From Microdochium bolleyi (Eukaryota; Ascomycota; Sordariomycetes; Xylariales; Microdochiaceae), in NCBI GenBank assembly GCA_001566295.1, contig KQ964248.1:3100001-3164000 (forward strand): 64,000 nucleotides of DNA, written 5' to 3'. The notes beneath the pieces were generated by a model. The model saw only the letters and a list, made by a program, of their open reading frames with translations, did no database searches and was not told the origin of the DNA. The translations under genes were made by a program, and so were the position numbers. Positions 10,652 to 21,292 of the stretch are shown one piece after another (within the stretch, counting starts at the first letter, position 1; every line of letters begins with the position of its first letter).

Positions 10652-13092
10652 ATGCATTCACGAAAATTCCTTCTCTTCGCTGTATTGGCACAACATGGCT
10701 CCACCGAGGTGTTCAACCTCGGTGACATTTCACAGTATCATCCGCAACTTGTGAGCAGTCTTTGCTTTGTGTCGTTCTCTCAGGGTCTAATAAAATGCAG
10801 GGAAATCCACCATCCCTCACAGGCAGCACCGTATGGCTCTCCGGGGACGCCTCCGATGGCTTCGATGTTGTCCTATCAGGCGACACGCAGGCTAAAGTCC
10901 GTGGCGTCCTCGAAGGCTGCGGTACCCTGAACAACCAGTGCTTTCATGACGTCCAGCAGGTCCTTGCGCTGTCAGACCTACAGATCGACTCGCAGCTGAA
11001 TAAACGAACCTTCCTCGCACTCTTGTCGAAGACATTCAAGAGCTTAGCAAGTGAGCTCTCTGCGATTACCTCTGTCCTGATTTTTCTGTGGTCCACCCGT
11101 TTCAACGATAGGCAGTTCGCTCAAGTCTTTGTACCACATCCCATCGGCGAAGCCGCCGCTCCGTTTGCGGTTCCGGGCACAGAAATCATCGTGGAAGCAG
11201 ACGGCGCGCCATTGGTGACCGTCACGGTGCCGGCTCCAGCCAAGACAACCTTACTTGGGTAAGTTATCAGAGCTCTCATGGCGCCTTATCGGTTTGCGCA
11301 TGCCTTGATCCTAACGACCTACTACAGCCCAAGCCAACCGTCAGTAACAGCAGTGACTACCCCTAGCAATGGCCTGGAGCTCGGGGACCTGCTCGCGTGC
11401 CTGGATCTCAGCCTTGCCTCCCGAATTGACGAGGCCATGCACCGAATGAGTGACTGCCAGGACGGGCGGGACTTTGACGCTCTTCAGGGGTCATCTCGAG
11501 CTGGCACAAGTTACGGCTCTGCAATCTGCGGCGCCGAAGCCGTCGTCACCATGGTACGGCCAGGCGGTGCTTTCAATGACATGCTCTTGATCAACCCCAC
11601 GAGCGTGGCCATCAAATTTTCAGAAGTCGCAGTTCCCGTGTTCAGAGCTAGCCGCGTGCTCGCCGAGTTTGTGCTCGCGTATGCCCCAATGCTGGATATC
11701 CCCACTGAGGCTGCAGAGATGCTGGGGAACTTCGTGTTCGCTCTGGCCGTCCAGACTCTTGTTGAAAACGTTCCGCTCGCAGCCGAGAATCCCATACTGG
11801 GGAAACTGTTGAGCAACTCACCGGAAAACCCATCAGACAAGTGTCCTGACGTTGAGACCAACCCTGTAAGTGCAATGCACCTCAAATCGAATTGACAACG
11901 CCCGACGGTGGGAGTAGACAAGCTAACCGGTGGATATTGTAGTTGACTTGCGGGTTTGATGAAAACCAAGACTGTGACATACTCCTTCCCACGAAGCCTC
12001 ACGAGTATCCAACCTGCAAGTCGGTAAGCACGATAAAGAACATCTTTCAGCTCCCACTTCATGTCAGAAAGACCGAGCAACTGACCTGATATCTGCTCTG
12101 TCGTACAGGGTGAATACAAAGGCTGTCCCTGCGTCTCTAGTCCCTACGCATACGTGTATATTGCGTCCCATGAGGAGATTACCGCCATGATCCACCTGGC
12201 CGAGCTTTTTGCCAACTCGCAGCCGCCTCCTGCCAGTGCCGCCTGCGACGTCGAAAACATGACTGAAGTTCCCGCGTCGGTGTTCTTCTCAAGCCGCAAC
12301 AACGTGTACCATCACTTCTGCACGAGCTGGAGCCCCAGCGTAGGGGACCTGCACATGGACGTCAACGCGGCTGGGGACAACCTCCTGCCCGAGCCGCACA
12401 CGAGGCCGAGGCCGGGAGGATGGGGAGGTTCCAGTGCCAGAGCTCCGCCGCCTGACCCGTCGATCTGGTCGCAGTACAAGTTCTCGCTGAACTACAAGCC
12501 CAATCAGGGTGGAGGCTCCTGCTCGGCGGACTGTACTGCGGCGTTTGAGAAGATCGGCACGGCCTGTCGGCAGAATGGAGGAAACGATCCCAAGCTGGCA
12601 GCCAAAGGTTCCTTCGACGCAGGCTGCGGCGTCTTCAGTTACGAGGTCGGCAAGTCCGATTCCTCGTCTACGCCGCCAGCAGCCCTCAAGATTTACGATC
12701 GACAGTGCTTCCCGCGTGAGAATCCGCCCGTATCTCACGGAATCGTCCAGGGGGACCAGATGTACGGCAACGCGTGGATCGCGTGCATAAGCAGCGACAC
12801 GGCGGAGCCCAAGATGCTCAAGGCCAGCGACAAGCCATTCGAGAGCGTCCAGAACGTGTGGGATACCGATACTGGGTACTACTTCAGCGTGTCCTGGGAG
12901 AAAGGGTGCACGCTGGAGAACGGGCAGGACAGCCAGGCTGTCCAGGATCCGCTTGGGGTTGGTGTCGCGGATGGGATTCCTTGTGTCGGCCTCCAGGTGG
13001 ATAACTACAAGCAGTGCGACAATGGCGCTGCGGGAGGCAAGGTCCGCGCGGGCTGCCTCGTTTATGAGTTTAAGCCAACAAGCCGCCCGTGA
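10652..13092 (+). CDS. Cysteine-rich probably extracellular protein, five exons
   Basis: Exons are 10652-10750, 10801-11258, 11328-11865, 11943-12023 and 12109-13092. All four introns have GT/AG ends and the frames join exactly, giving 719 residues. The start MHSRKFLLFAVLA has only a short hydrophobic core, so the signal peptide is weak or an upstream exon is missing. Paired cysteines are spread along the protein: CGTLNNQC, CLDLSLASRIDEAMHRMSDC, DKCPDVETNPLTCGF and YKGCPC. The last 200 residues contain SADCTAAFEKIGTAC and GCGVFSYEV, a pattern I associate with C-termini of fungal secreted proteins. No catalytic domain is recognised. The middle region is hydrophobic (AAEMLGNFVFALAVQTLVENV). Function unknown; a cell-wall or secreted role is inference. 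Confidence 0.7.
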
Positions 13093-13190
13093 AGAGGGAG
13101 ATTCAGCGGCAGTGCATAAATCAATCAATCTCGGGTTTCATTTGGGTCCACGCACGACTCTGTGCTCTAGGCAGCGCTCTATATTGTGTT

Positions 13191-14449
13191 TCAGAGTGCT
13201 CCTTGTTCATTCTGAAGTGCCCGAAAATCGTCGAAAAATTGGCTGTAGCTATCCATGAACTCCCCCCAGATCCGTCTTCCCGGATACATGCCCACAGGCC
13301 CAGGACGTGGGCCGAAGCCTAATGCACCGAGATCGGTCATCTCGTACACGAAATCCATCAAGTGCAGAACTCCGGCTTGAACGTCGACGCCCCTTCGGAA
13401 TAAATCCCGTTCTGCTTCGAGGAGGTCTTCAAGTGTCGAAAACCGCCAGTGTTTGCTGTGCTCGACCAGGTGTGGAAAGTCCTCGACCTCACGGACATGC
13501 GGGCGGTCTCCGACTTGGCCTACGAACTGGCGCTGGCGGACGAAACGTTGAATTCGGATATTTCCCTCTGCTAGTTCCTCCTTGTTCAAGAGGTGCATCT
13601 TTGAATTCTCGTACAGCGGATGGAGGAACGGGAGGTGAACAGTCGCGGTCAGATTCTTGCGAAGACGCGCAAACCCTAGGAAACGCTTGAAAATCTCCTT
13701 TTCGTTGAAGGATGCCCATCTCTCCGGAGTCGAGTGGTCAATCCAGATGTGCACATCAATCAGATCTTGGAACCTTGGCAGAGTCTCATCGATGCGTTGC
13801 CAAGCCGTAACGAGAGGCTCTCTGTCTGGGGCCGCAAGCAGCCCACTGGTCCCGAAGGCACTGCAGAAGCTCGTAGGAACCTTCAGTATCACGTAGATCC
13901 TCTTCATGTTTACAAGAGACATGGCAATCTCAGAGGATAGAGGACTCGTCAGGCTCTCGGCCTGCAGGCCGACCCTTTCGAGCACGTCTAAGCCCACGAA
14001 GTGGACCTGGCCTTCCACGAGCAGCGCAAGCATGTCCTGGCGACTGTATTGCACAAAGCATCAGCATCAGAAAATCCAGTCCAGCATTCGGCGACAGGCA
14101 CGAACATAGATTTACAGGTTCTCATCAAGGACTCTGTCTCGCCACCAATACCGTCTTTTTTGTGCTCTTCGCACTGCCAGTGTTGACCCCATGTGGTCAA
14201 GAGACGTCCGTGGAGCCAGCGGTCCCCTTGTTTCCTTTCTTTGTCGTTCTGCGTGAGCCCGCGCACAGTAGCGGGATTACATTTGCAGAATACGAGATAC
14301 TCGCCGTTAGCGACAAGGTGTACGGCTTGCGGGACGATGAGGGACCAGATCTCATGGCGGATATCCCATGGCAGTGAAAGAAGTCCACCATTGCTGTGGC
14401 TGGAAGGGACTTGCTGAGAAGCCGTAAAGGCTGTGCCGTCTGTCGTCAT
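13191..14449 (-). CDS. Tandem-family protein copy C5, two exons
   Basis: Exon 1 is 14449-14106, starting MTTDGTAF. The intron is 14105-14044 (62 nt; donor GTTCGT, branch-like CTGAT, acceptor ATACAG). Exon 2 is 14043-13191. The spliced frame is 398 residues. Motifs: LPWDIRHEIWSLIVP, CKCNPATVRGLTQNDKER, WGQHWQCEE, VHFVGLDVLERV, IYVILKVPTSFCSAF, VHIWIDHSTPERWASFNEK, VHLPFLHPLYE, RFVRQRQFV, EVEDFPHLVE and ERDLFRRGVDV. Its stop codon lies 99 bases beyond the 3' end of the convergent Cys-rich gene. The first exon includes 20 Ser/Thr/Gln-rich residues before the LPW motif. Function unknown. Confidence 0.8.
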
Positions 14450-14870
14450 GGCTTAGAATGATACTCAGCAATGTCGCAACTTGAAAGCGAACTGAATTTC
14501 GAGGAGTCTCTGCGCTGAGGATGTAAGTCTCGCGTTCAGGTTTGTTTACCCCGAAGGAGGATGTTGTGGACCGGGGTTCTTCTCCCCGCACTCTCACAAC
14601 CAACAACGTCCAACACCACCCGTCATTAGCTTCGTGCAGTAGAACATCGACGAGATTGGCTACAAGTCTTTGTCCCAGATGTTGGTGTCGCCCGGACCGG
14701 TCTTGTCGTATATCGTGGTGAAGTCTATCACTCTTGAGTAAAAGATTTGACGTAAGAAAGTTGTTCACGCACTACTCTGTTGATAATCAAGCCACACAAG
14801 AGTCGCCTTGAGTTCCCGACTGCGATGGAGTACCGGACGGATGATAACGCAGCGGGGGGTCTTTCGTTTC
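14450..14870. other. Spacer between C5 and C6
   Basis: It contains the C5 upstream element and the 3' flank of C6. No other gene or repeat was seen. Confidence 0.4.
14582..14606 (-). promoter_or_regulatory. Shared upstream element of C5
   Basis: TCCCCGCACTCTCACAACC begins at 14582 and continues CAACAAC on the plus strand. It lies 133-157 bases upstream of the C5 start and is the most compact copy of the element. Confidence 0.35.
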
Positions 14871-16375
14871 TTATTCATTCCAGAGCGCCTCGTAATCCTG
14901 ATACAACTTGTTGTGCCTCCTCAGGAACTCTGTCCAGACAATCCTCCCAGCAAACTCCCCGACCGGGATGTAGGCCTCAAAACCAGGATCAGTAAGCTGG
15001 CCCATGACGCGCATATCCTCCTTCCACTCTCTGATGCCGGTGTCGACGTTCACCCCCTGCCGAAAAAGCGCGCGCTCAGCCTCGACAATATTCGCGGGTG
15101 TCCAGCGTGGATCGGGGAAGATGTGCCAGCCCTCCCTCGCCGAGGCCGTGTAGGGAAAGTCTTCCGCCTCGAAGGTGCGTGGGGGTGAGCCTCGGTCGAC
15201 AAAACTTCGCTGGCGGACGAAGCGGCGGATCTGCAGATTGTGGGATACCCCAGAATCAGCCACGTCGTCTATGAAGTGCCTTTCCGGGTTCTCGTGCAAT
15301 GGGTGGACGAACGGAAGGTGTACCGCCGCCACGAGATCGTTGGTACCAGTGCCGCGCCTCCTGCGGAGGAAAGCCGCAAAGGGCTCGACGATCCTTCTCT
15401 CGTTGAACAAACACCACTTCTCGGGCGTCGAGTGGTCGATCCAGGCGTCAACACTAGACAGATGCGGGAACTGCTCCAGTATTTCCCCAATCCTGTGCCA
15501 CGATGCCACGAGATCTCGACAGTCTGCATCCATCTCCTCGTTGACGGAGCCATCATCCGCCCCCAGCGCAGTGCAGAACATGGCTGGGACCTTCAAGGTG
15601 ATGTGCAGCCTCCTGAGGTCCATCAACACTGCGACAGAATAGCACGTTCCTACGGGCTCTGACGAGCCGCCGGCACAACGATCGGCCTGTGCAGCGGCCA
15701 GCTTCTCGAGCACCTCCAGACCAGCAACGTGGACCTGCGCGTCCGCGAGGAGGTCGAGCACATCTTTGAACCTGCTCAATACTCACAAGGACGAGAGCAT
15801 CAGCATCGCCAGCACCCACAGCGCATCGAATGATGGAAAGCAAGGACGAACATCGACCGGCACGTCCTCATCAGCGCCATCACACTGCCATTGCCCTTGC
15901 TCGCGTCCGTGTCCGCGCCCGATTTTGTCCGCTTGCACCACTCCTCCTCGCAGCGCCAGTGCGAACCCCATCGCGACGCCAGCCGCGCCGGCACCCACGC
16001 CCAGCCCGATCTGCGTTCCTTGTCGTTCTCCGTGAGCCCCCGTACTGGAGCCGGGTCGCAAGAGCATACTGAGAATCTCCGCTGCTGCTTGTCCTGGTCC
16101 TCGCTCTCGTCCCCGGCGTCGCAGCCCGCGTGGCCATCGACGATGTGGATCGCCCGCAGCAGGTGCTGCGGGATGGCGAGGGTGCAGATCTCCCGGCGGA
16201 GCTCGTAGGGCAGGGCGGCCAGGCTGGGCCTGTGGCGGTTCATGGCTCTTCCGTGCTTGTGCTTGGTTGCGACATTTGTGGTTCCGAGTGAGCTTGTGTC
16301 GAGGGAGAAACTGAGGAACGGCATGGAAGACTGCTCATTTACAACATTGGTCATTGTCTCCCTACTACCCCGCAT
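14871..16375 (-). CDS. Tandem-family protein copy C6, longest copy
   Basis: Exon 1 is 16375-15852 and exon 2 is 15771-14871. The intron is 15851-15772 (donor GTTCGT, acceptor GAGCAG). The spliced frame is 474 residues from MRGSRETM, or 467 from MTNVVNEQ at 16354, which better matches C3 and C5. The F-box/2EXR-like motif has drifted to LPYELRREICTLAIP. Exon 1 holds two insertions rich in charged residues, around DGHAGCDAGDESEDQD and TKSGADTDASKGNG. Other motifs are kept: RGLTENDKER, WGSHWRCEE, VHVAGLEVLEKL, LHITLKVPAMFCTAL, DAWIDHSTPEKWCLFNER, VHLPFVHPLHE, RFVRQRSFV, EAEDFPYTA and AERALFRQGVNV. It has no clear TCCCCGCAC element upstream. Function unknown. Confidence 0.75.
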
Positions 16376-16630
16376 GTCATGAACATTCAGCAGCCAACAA
16401 ACACAACATCCTCGCGAGTCTCGGATGACTGCATACCTTCGCCGCTCCCTTTAAGTTGCTCTCAAGTTGCTTTCATGCTAATCTCAAGCATGGTTGTGGA
16501 CTGTCTGGAGTGGAAGCTATTTCCTCCTCAAATCGCCGCCGTCAGATATGCTGCCACTGCACCATAGGAAACTACGTGGTGTCCAACGTCTGTCATATCG
16601 TCACCAGCCACTTCAAAGGCGCCCCTTTGC

Positions 16631-17879
16631 CTACACAGATGGCGTGCCGGCCTTGTCCTGGTGCGAAGACGACACCGTCACGGGCCCGTCCAGGAACTTG
16701 AAGCTCTCCCGCGCAATCTGGCAGTTGAGCTTGGCCGAGTTGAACCGCGCCTCGCCGGGCGGCAGGATGGCCATGAGGTACGTGTTGGCCGTGAACTTGC
16801 AGGCAAACATGGAGAATCTGCAGCCTGCCTTGTGTTCCTGTAAGCGTAGTTGTTAGTACATGATTGCAACTCGGAGTTCTGGTTGGCGCAAGGGCTTTTG
16901 AAAAGCACGAATGGGGAAGGGGAAAAGACGCACCATCAGGGTGAACTGCTCAGCATTGCGTGGCGTCCCTGTGAACCGACTTATGCTCTGCTTGAAGTGC
17001 TTGAGGATGTTGGAAATCCGCTCCTGGCGGTCCTCGGTCGGATTGTGCCTCCCCTCCTCCGACGTCCAGTTCGAGACGACCAGGAAACTCGTGCGCTCAA
17101 AGAGCAGCAGCTCCTCGGCCTCGATCAATATGCCCAAGGCCTCAAGCTGCGATTCGATGACGAGCAGGTTCGGCACGAGATCGTGGATGATGCTCGCCCA
17201 GGCCTTGTACAGCGACTGGTCCCAGATAGACGTCGCGAAGGGGATCAGGTCCAGCTCGCCCCCGTAGCCCGTCCCTTGCACGTACTCGGCCGTCTTCTGG
17301 CGCACGAGCCGCACGCGATCGTCGAATACCTCCTCGCGCACGTGGCTCATGATCAGGTCCATCTTGTGGATGAGCACGTAGACCTTTGCGGTCGGCGAGT
17401 ATTGTGTGAGGGCCGAGATTATGGACAGGTACGTGGCCATGTCGCGATCGACATCGCGCGACTCGATGTCGAAGACGTAGATGAGGACGCCGACGTTGGA
17501 GAAGACATGCACACGCTGCTGCGAGAGATAGTTGTCCATGAAGGCCTCCTGGCCGCCGCAGTCCCAGAGGTTGAGCGTCAGGTTGCCGAGGAACTTGACG
17601 TGCGACAGGTCGATGTCGATGGTGGCGCCTCTGCGTGAGGAGAGGAGCGTCGGCGCGTTAGTCTGTGTGCTCCAGTGTAACGTCCGCAGGGAGTCCTACT
17701 CACAGCCGCCGCGTGTCGCGCGCAATGTAGTTGCTAAAGATGATGCTGCGCATAGAAGACTTGCCCGAGCCGCTCTTGCCCATGAGGAGGACCTTTTTCT
17801 TCTTGGGCTTCTTGACCTCGTTCCGGATGTCGGCACCGGCCACCCCCATTGCTGGCGTCGGGGCGTCGTTATCTGCCAT
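16631..17879 (-). CDS. gtr1: Rag-type GTPase Gtr1 (RagA/B homologue)
   Basis: Exons are 17879-17704, 17630-16934 and 16837-16631, giving 359 residues with all frames joining. The P-loop GKSGSGKSS lies at residues 34-42. Switch regions follow as GATIDIDLSHVKF and NLWDCGGQE. HKMD provides the G4 nucleotide-specificity motif. The C-terminal half is the roadblock-like Rag domain seen in Gtr1/RagA. In fungi Gtr1 pairs with Gtr2 on the vacuole surface to signal amino-acid sufficiency to TORC1 (family knowledge). The N-terminus adds an Ala/Pro-containing stretch and a KKPKKKK basic block before the G domain. Length is slightly above the roughly 310 residues typical of Gtr1, mostly from these ends. 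Identification is firm. Confidence 0.93.
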
Positions 17880-19290
17880 TGTTTGTCTCGAAGCCTCGTG
17901 GGCAGGCTTGTAGGCTGGAAAGCGCAAGTCGAGTCTACCAGACCACCGCTTTCGCTGCGGCACGCGCCAGGGACGGTCTCGTGCGCACGGGGCAGGACTC
18001 GCGGCTGTCGAGATGATGTTTTTAGGGATGCGATCGGAGCGTGTGGGCGCGGGACGAGGTCGAGAAGCCAGCCGGTGCTGTGGTCTGACAGAGGGCCCCT
18101 GGGCGCCAGGTCATGAGGGTCTGCGTCGGTCCTCGAGAAGCTGCATCCGCGCGTCGACGATGAATTGTTCGGCGCTGGGTGGTTGCTGGGAGGTGGAAGT
18201 CTGAGGGGGTCAGCTCCGAGGTCACAAGCCCGACTGTCGCTCCCGAGATGGAGACCTTGAGCTCAGGTGGGGCAAAGTGTGGAGGAGATAACGCACCGAT
18301 GTCATCGTGCCGCACGGCCAAACCCATCGAGCTTTATTGATCCGTGTCTGGATCAAAACGAGTTCAGATTGTTGTTGCTAGAAGACAACAAAACTTTGGT
18401 CTTGGTTTAAGCTGCAGCAACTGCAAGAGCAGGCCACTTCTGGTCAAGTCATTCACCATGGCGCAGATTGCGGCTCAGCGTGCACGTGCATGGGAAGGTA
18501 GCGGTATCGTTCAGAAGATGACTGTTGTTGTGCGTCTTCCATATCTATAGTTTTGACCACACCGTCCGCCGAGACTTCATCGCCTGCTCAGAAGACAAGG
18601 ACACGCCTGGCACCTCACTCTCTGCCGTGGGAGGCAGTGGGATCCGGTACGCATCGACGATTGAAACACAAAAGAAATCTGTACCCCTTGCCCAAAGACC
18701 CAAACATCGTGGCATGAGAGCAATGCGTGAGCCTTGTCCCACCCATGCATTATCTGCATGGCGTGCAGATAATCTTGCTGTCTTGGCGTCTTCCTGCACG
18801 TCACCATGCTAAATGAGCATCTGGTGAACGAAGACAGTTCACGTCCAGCAACCATGTAAACACCATATCGTCACCACACAACGGAAACTCGAAAAGAAAA
18901 TGTGCAGAGATTGTCCACCAGCTTCGGATAGCGGGGCTCTGTAGATTGATAAGAAAATTTTGTGCGTGTTCGGTGCGAACTCTAGACCACAATGGTCATA
19001 TCGATAAACCGGTAAGAAAAATTGAAGATACACGAGGCCAGAGGCGTGAGTTGCTGAGTAGTGCCAGGAATTCGAGCTCAAGGCCTCGTGTCCAAAGGGG
19101 TATTGTATATATAGTGCGAAAGAATGGGACAGAAGGTTGTGTGGTGAAGAAGAGATAGATGTTCGTGAGAAATTGCATACAGTTCGTGCAAATCCGAATC
19201 GTCGGAGAATGACCAGAGCCATGCCGATACGAGAAGCCGAAGGGAGCGGTCCGGCTGATGAGTGATATGGGACCATGTGCTGGTCACCCA
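17880..19290. other. Spacer between Gtr1 and Opi1
   Basis: About 1.4 kb holding the Gtr1 promoter side and the Opi1 3' flank. No frame with recognisable content or tRNA-like sequence was seen. The minus-strand frame reaching 19399 overlaps the Opi1 3' end in another frame. Confidence 0.4.
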
Positions 19291-21292
19291 TCAGCTTGCT
19301 TTGACATCCTGCAGAGGTGCTAGTTGCACGCTGGCCCGCTCGGCGGCTGCGAGCTCCTCGCGCTGTTCTCTCTTCCGCTGACCCATCCTCTCGCACCACT
19401 CCTCGGCGCTGACAATGGTGCCGTCGAGAACACCGGAGACCTGAGCCATCATATCAAGGCCCTCTTTGGCCAGGACCATGACTCGTTGGGCGCTTTCGCG
19501 TGTTTGCAGGTCCTGTGCCTCTAAGCTCTGGCCATCGCTGGTGCCTGGTGCCGACTCACTGCCCTGCGGCCCATCCTCAATAACTGTGGCGAGCCTGAAC
19601 CTTTGGGGCAAACTAGTGAGATGTTGCCTCACCAACTCCCTGGCGTTGTCCGGCAGTGCGCCGCCAGCATACTTGCTGACCGTGTTGATGACATCCTGGA
19701 GGGTCTTGAGGACGTCCGCCTTGTAGTCCACTATCTTCGCCTCGAGTTGGCTGCGCTCTGTGGACTGGGTGGAGCTGTCCATCAGGACCGGGTGCTCGGC
19801 ATCGTCCTTCTGCGCCCCTTCGTACTTCGCCATCGTGATCTTGAGAGAATCAATGACATTGCCAATGTGAACATTGGCCCACCGAAGCCAGCTCAAGCAA
19901 TACTTGAGGCTGCGCAGGCTCTCCTCGCTCATTGCTATACTCAGATTCGACGTGGAGATGACGATCCTCGACGCTGATGAAGAGCTGTGGCGGGGATTCT
20001 GAGCAGTACCGTTCTCTGCGTAGGGTGGTGATCTTGCATCATCATATGCCGGCAGAGTGTCGACGGTGCTGGCAATAGATAGACGACGGTCGTGGGACGA
20101 GGTCCGTGACGAGCGGTGCACATTCGTCAGGTTTTCGACACCAGAGAGTTCCACCATGCCCAAAGCACTTCGTTCCATTCTCCGCCGTTTGTTCGCGCCC
20201 ATGTCAAGATCTCCGTTTCTGGCATTCCTTGATTTCAGTCCTCTGCCGCCGCCCAAGAACCACCGCACTCCAGATTCCATGCCGGTGCGCCGGCTGACGG
20301 TGCCGACAGTGTTGGCAATAGGCACTACGACTCCTTCCACGGCCTCGGCTCCATACTTGAAGCGTGGCGAGTAGTTCTTCGAGTTGACGTAAGTAGATGT
20401 GGCACCCTCGATCGTCTTGGCGAGGAGTGGGTGAGACGTTGTCAACAAAGACAACAGCGGTTCTGACTGTGGCCCTTGCGACTCGGAGCGGGGAGTGGGT
20501 GGCAGCGGCGTGCTTCTGCTTGGCGGAGAGTAGATAAGGTCTGTAGGGGACAAGAGCCCTCGCAGTCAGTATGTGAATGAGCAGAAGGAGAGTCAAAGGC
20601 AGAGAACAACGTCCGCACGTACCCGCCTTGAGTTCACCCAATGCTTCCGCTGCCATGCGGACCTCTGGGTCGTCCAAGCTCACACTGCTTGCGCGACCAT
20701 CTGCAAAGCGATCCGGAGAGGTGCCACTGTTGCTACCCGTGTCCAGATCCATGCGCATCGGCGAGCCTCCATCCTCGACATGGCTTGGGGTATAGTATGC
20801 AGTGAGGGGGTTCAAACTCGGCCAGTGGGTTATTGGCGCCGGGGCAGGCTTGGCGACTTGTGGAATTGGCGGTATGGGGATCGGAGGTCGCGTCGTCGGG
20901 AGAGCCGCCGATGGAGGGGAGGGCGCTTTCCGAGCTGGATGTGGCGGGACCATGCCTGGAGGAGTTCCAGACGTGAGCGAGGCGAGAGAGGGCAGGCTTG
21001 TCGCCTGAGAGCCTGATGCGCTTGCCGAAGCATTGGACGAATCGTTGTTTGGCGCCCAAGATTTGATAGGGGGTAGCTCGGTGTCGTGACTGTCAGGTCT
21101 TCCCCCAAGCACTGGTATTTCGCTAGACTGTGCGTAGGTTGGCGGAGGATAGGATGGTAGCTTCAGGGAGCGGTCGAGTGGCTCGAAGGCCGCCTTGGTC
21201 GGCATAGCACCATCTGGATGGACAGAGGGCAGAGCAGCGTTGTGGCTATGGTCGGATATCGACTGCGCAGGCGAGATGTGGTGGGCGTCCAT
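19291..21292 (-). CDS. opi1: Opi1-family transcriptional regulator of phospholipid synthesis
   Basis: Exon 1 is 21292-20623 (ATG at MDAHHISP), the intron is 20622-20541 (donor GTACGT, acceptor CTACAG), and exon 2 is 20540-19291, giving 639 residues. The exon junction creates DPEVRMAAEALGELKADLIYSPP, the typical Opi1 N-terminal core. Exon 2 continues with NYSPRFKYGAEAVEG, GVRWFLGGGRGLKSRN and a basic KRRRME block. The C-terminal half has CLSWLRWANVHIGNVI and heptad-like helices. Opi1 represses inositol/phospholipid genes in yeast and is held at the ER by phosphatidic acid; in filamentous fungi its role is less studied. The first exon is long, Pro/Ser-rich and probably disordered. In-frame sequence continues upstream of 21292 but has no ATG. 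Confidence 0.88.

Noticed and set aside
12289..13128. 279-codon minus-strand frame
   Set aside because: Antisense to the last exon of the Cys-rich gene, which has clean splicing and conserved cysteines.
16850..17638. 262-codon plus-strand frame
   Set aside because: Antisense to exon 2 of the Gtr1 GTPase gene.
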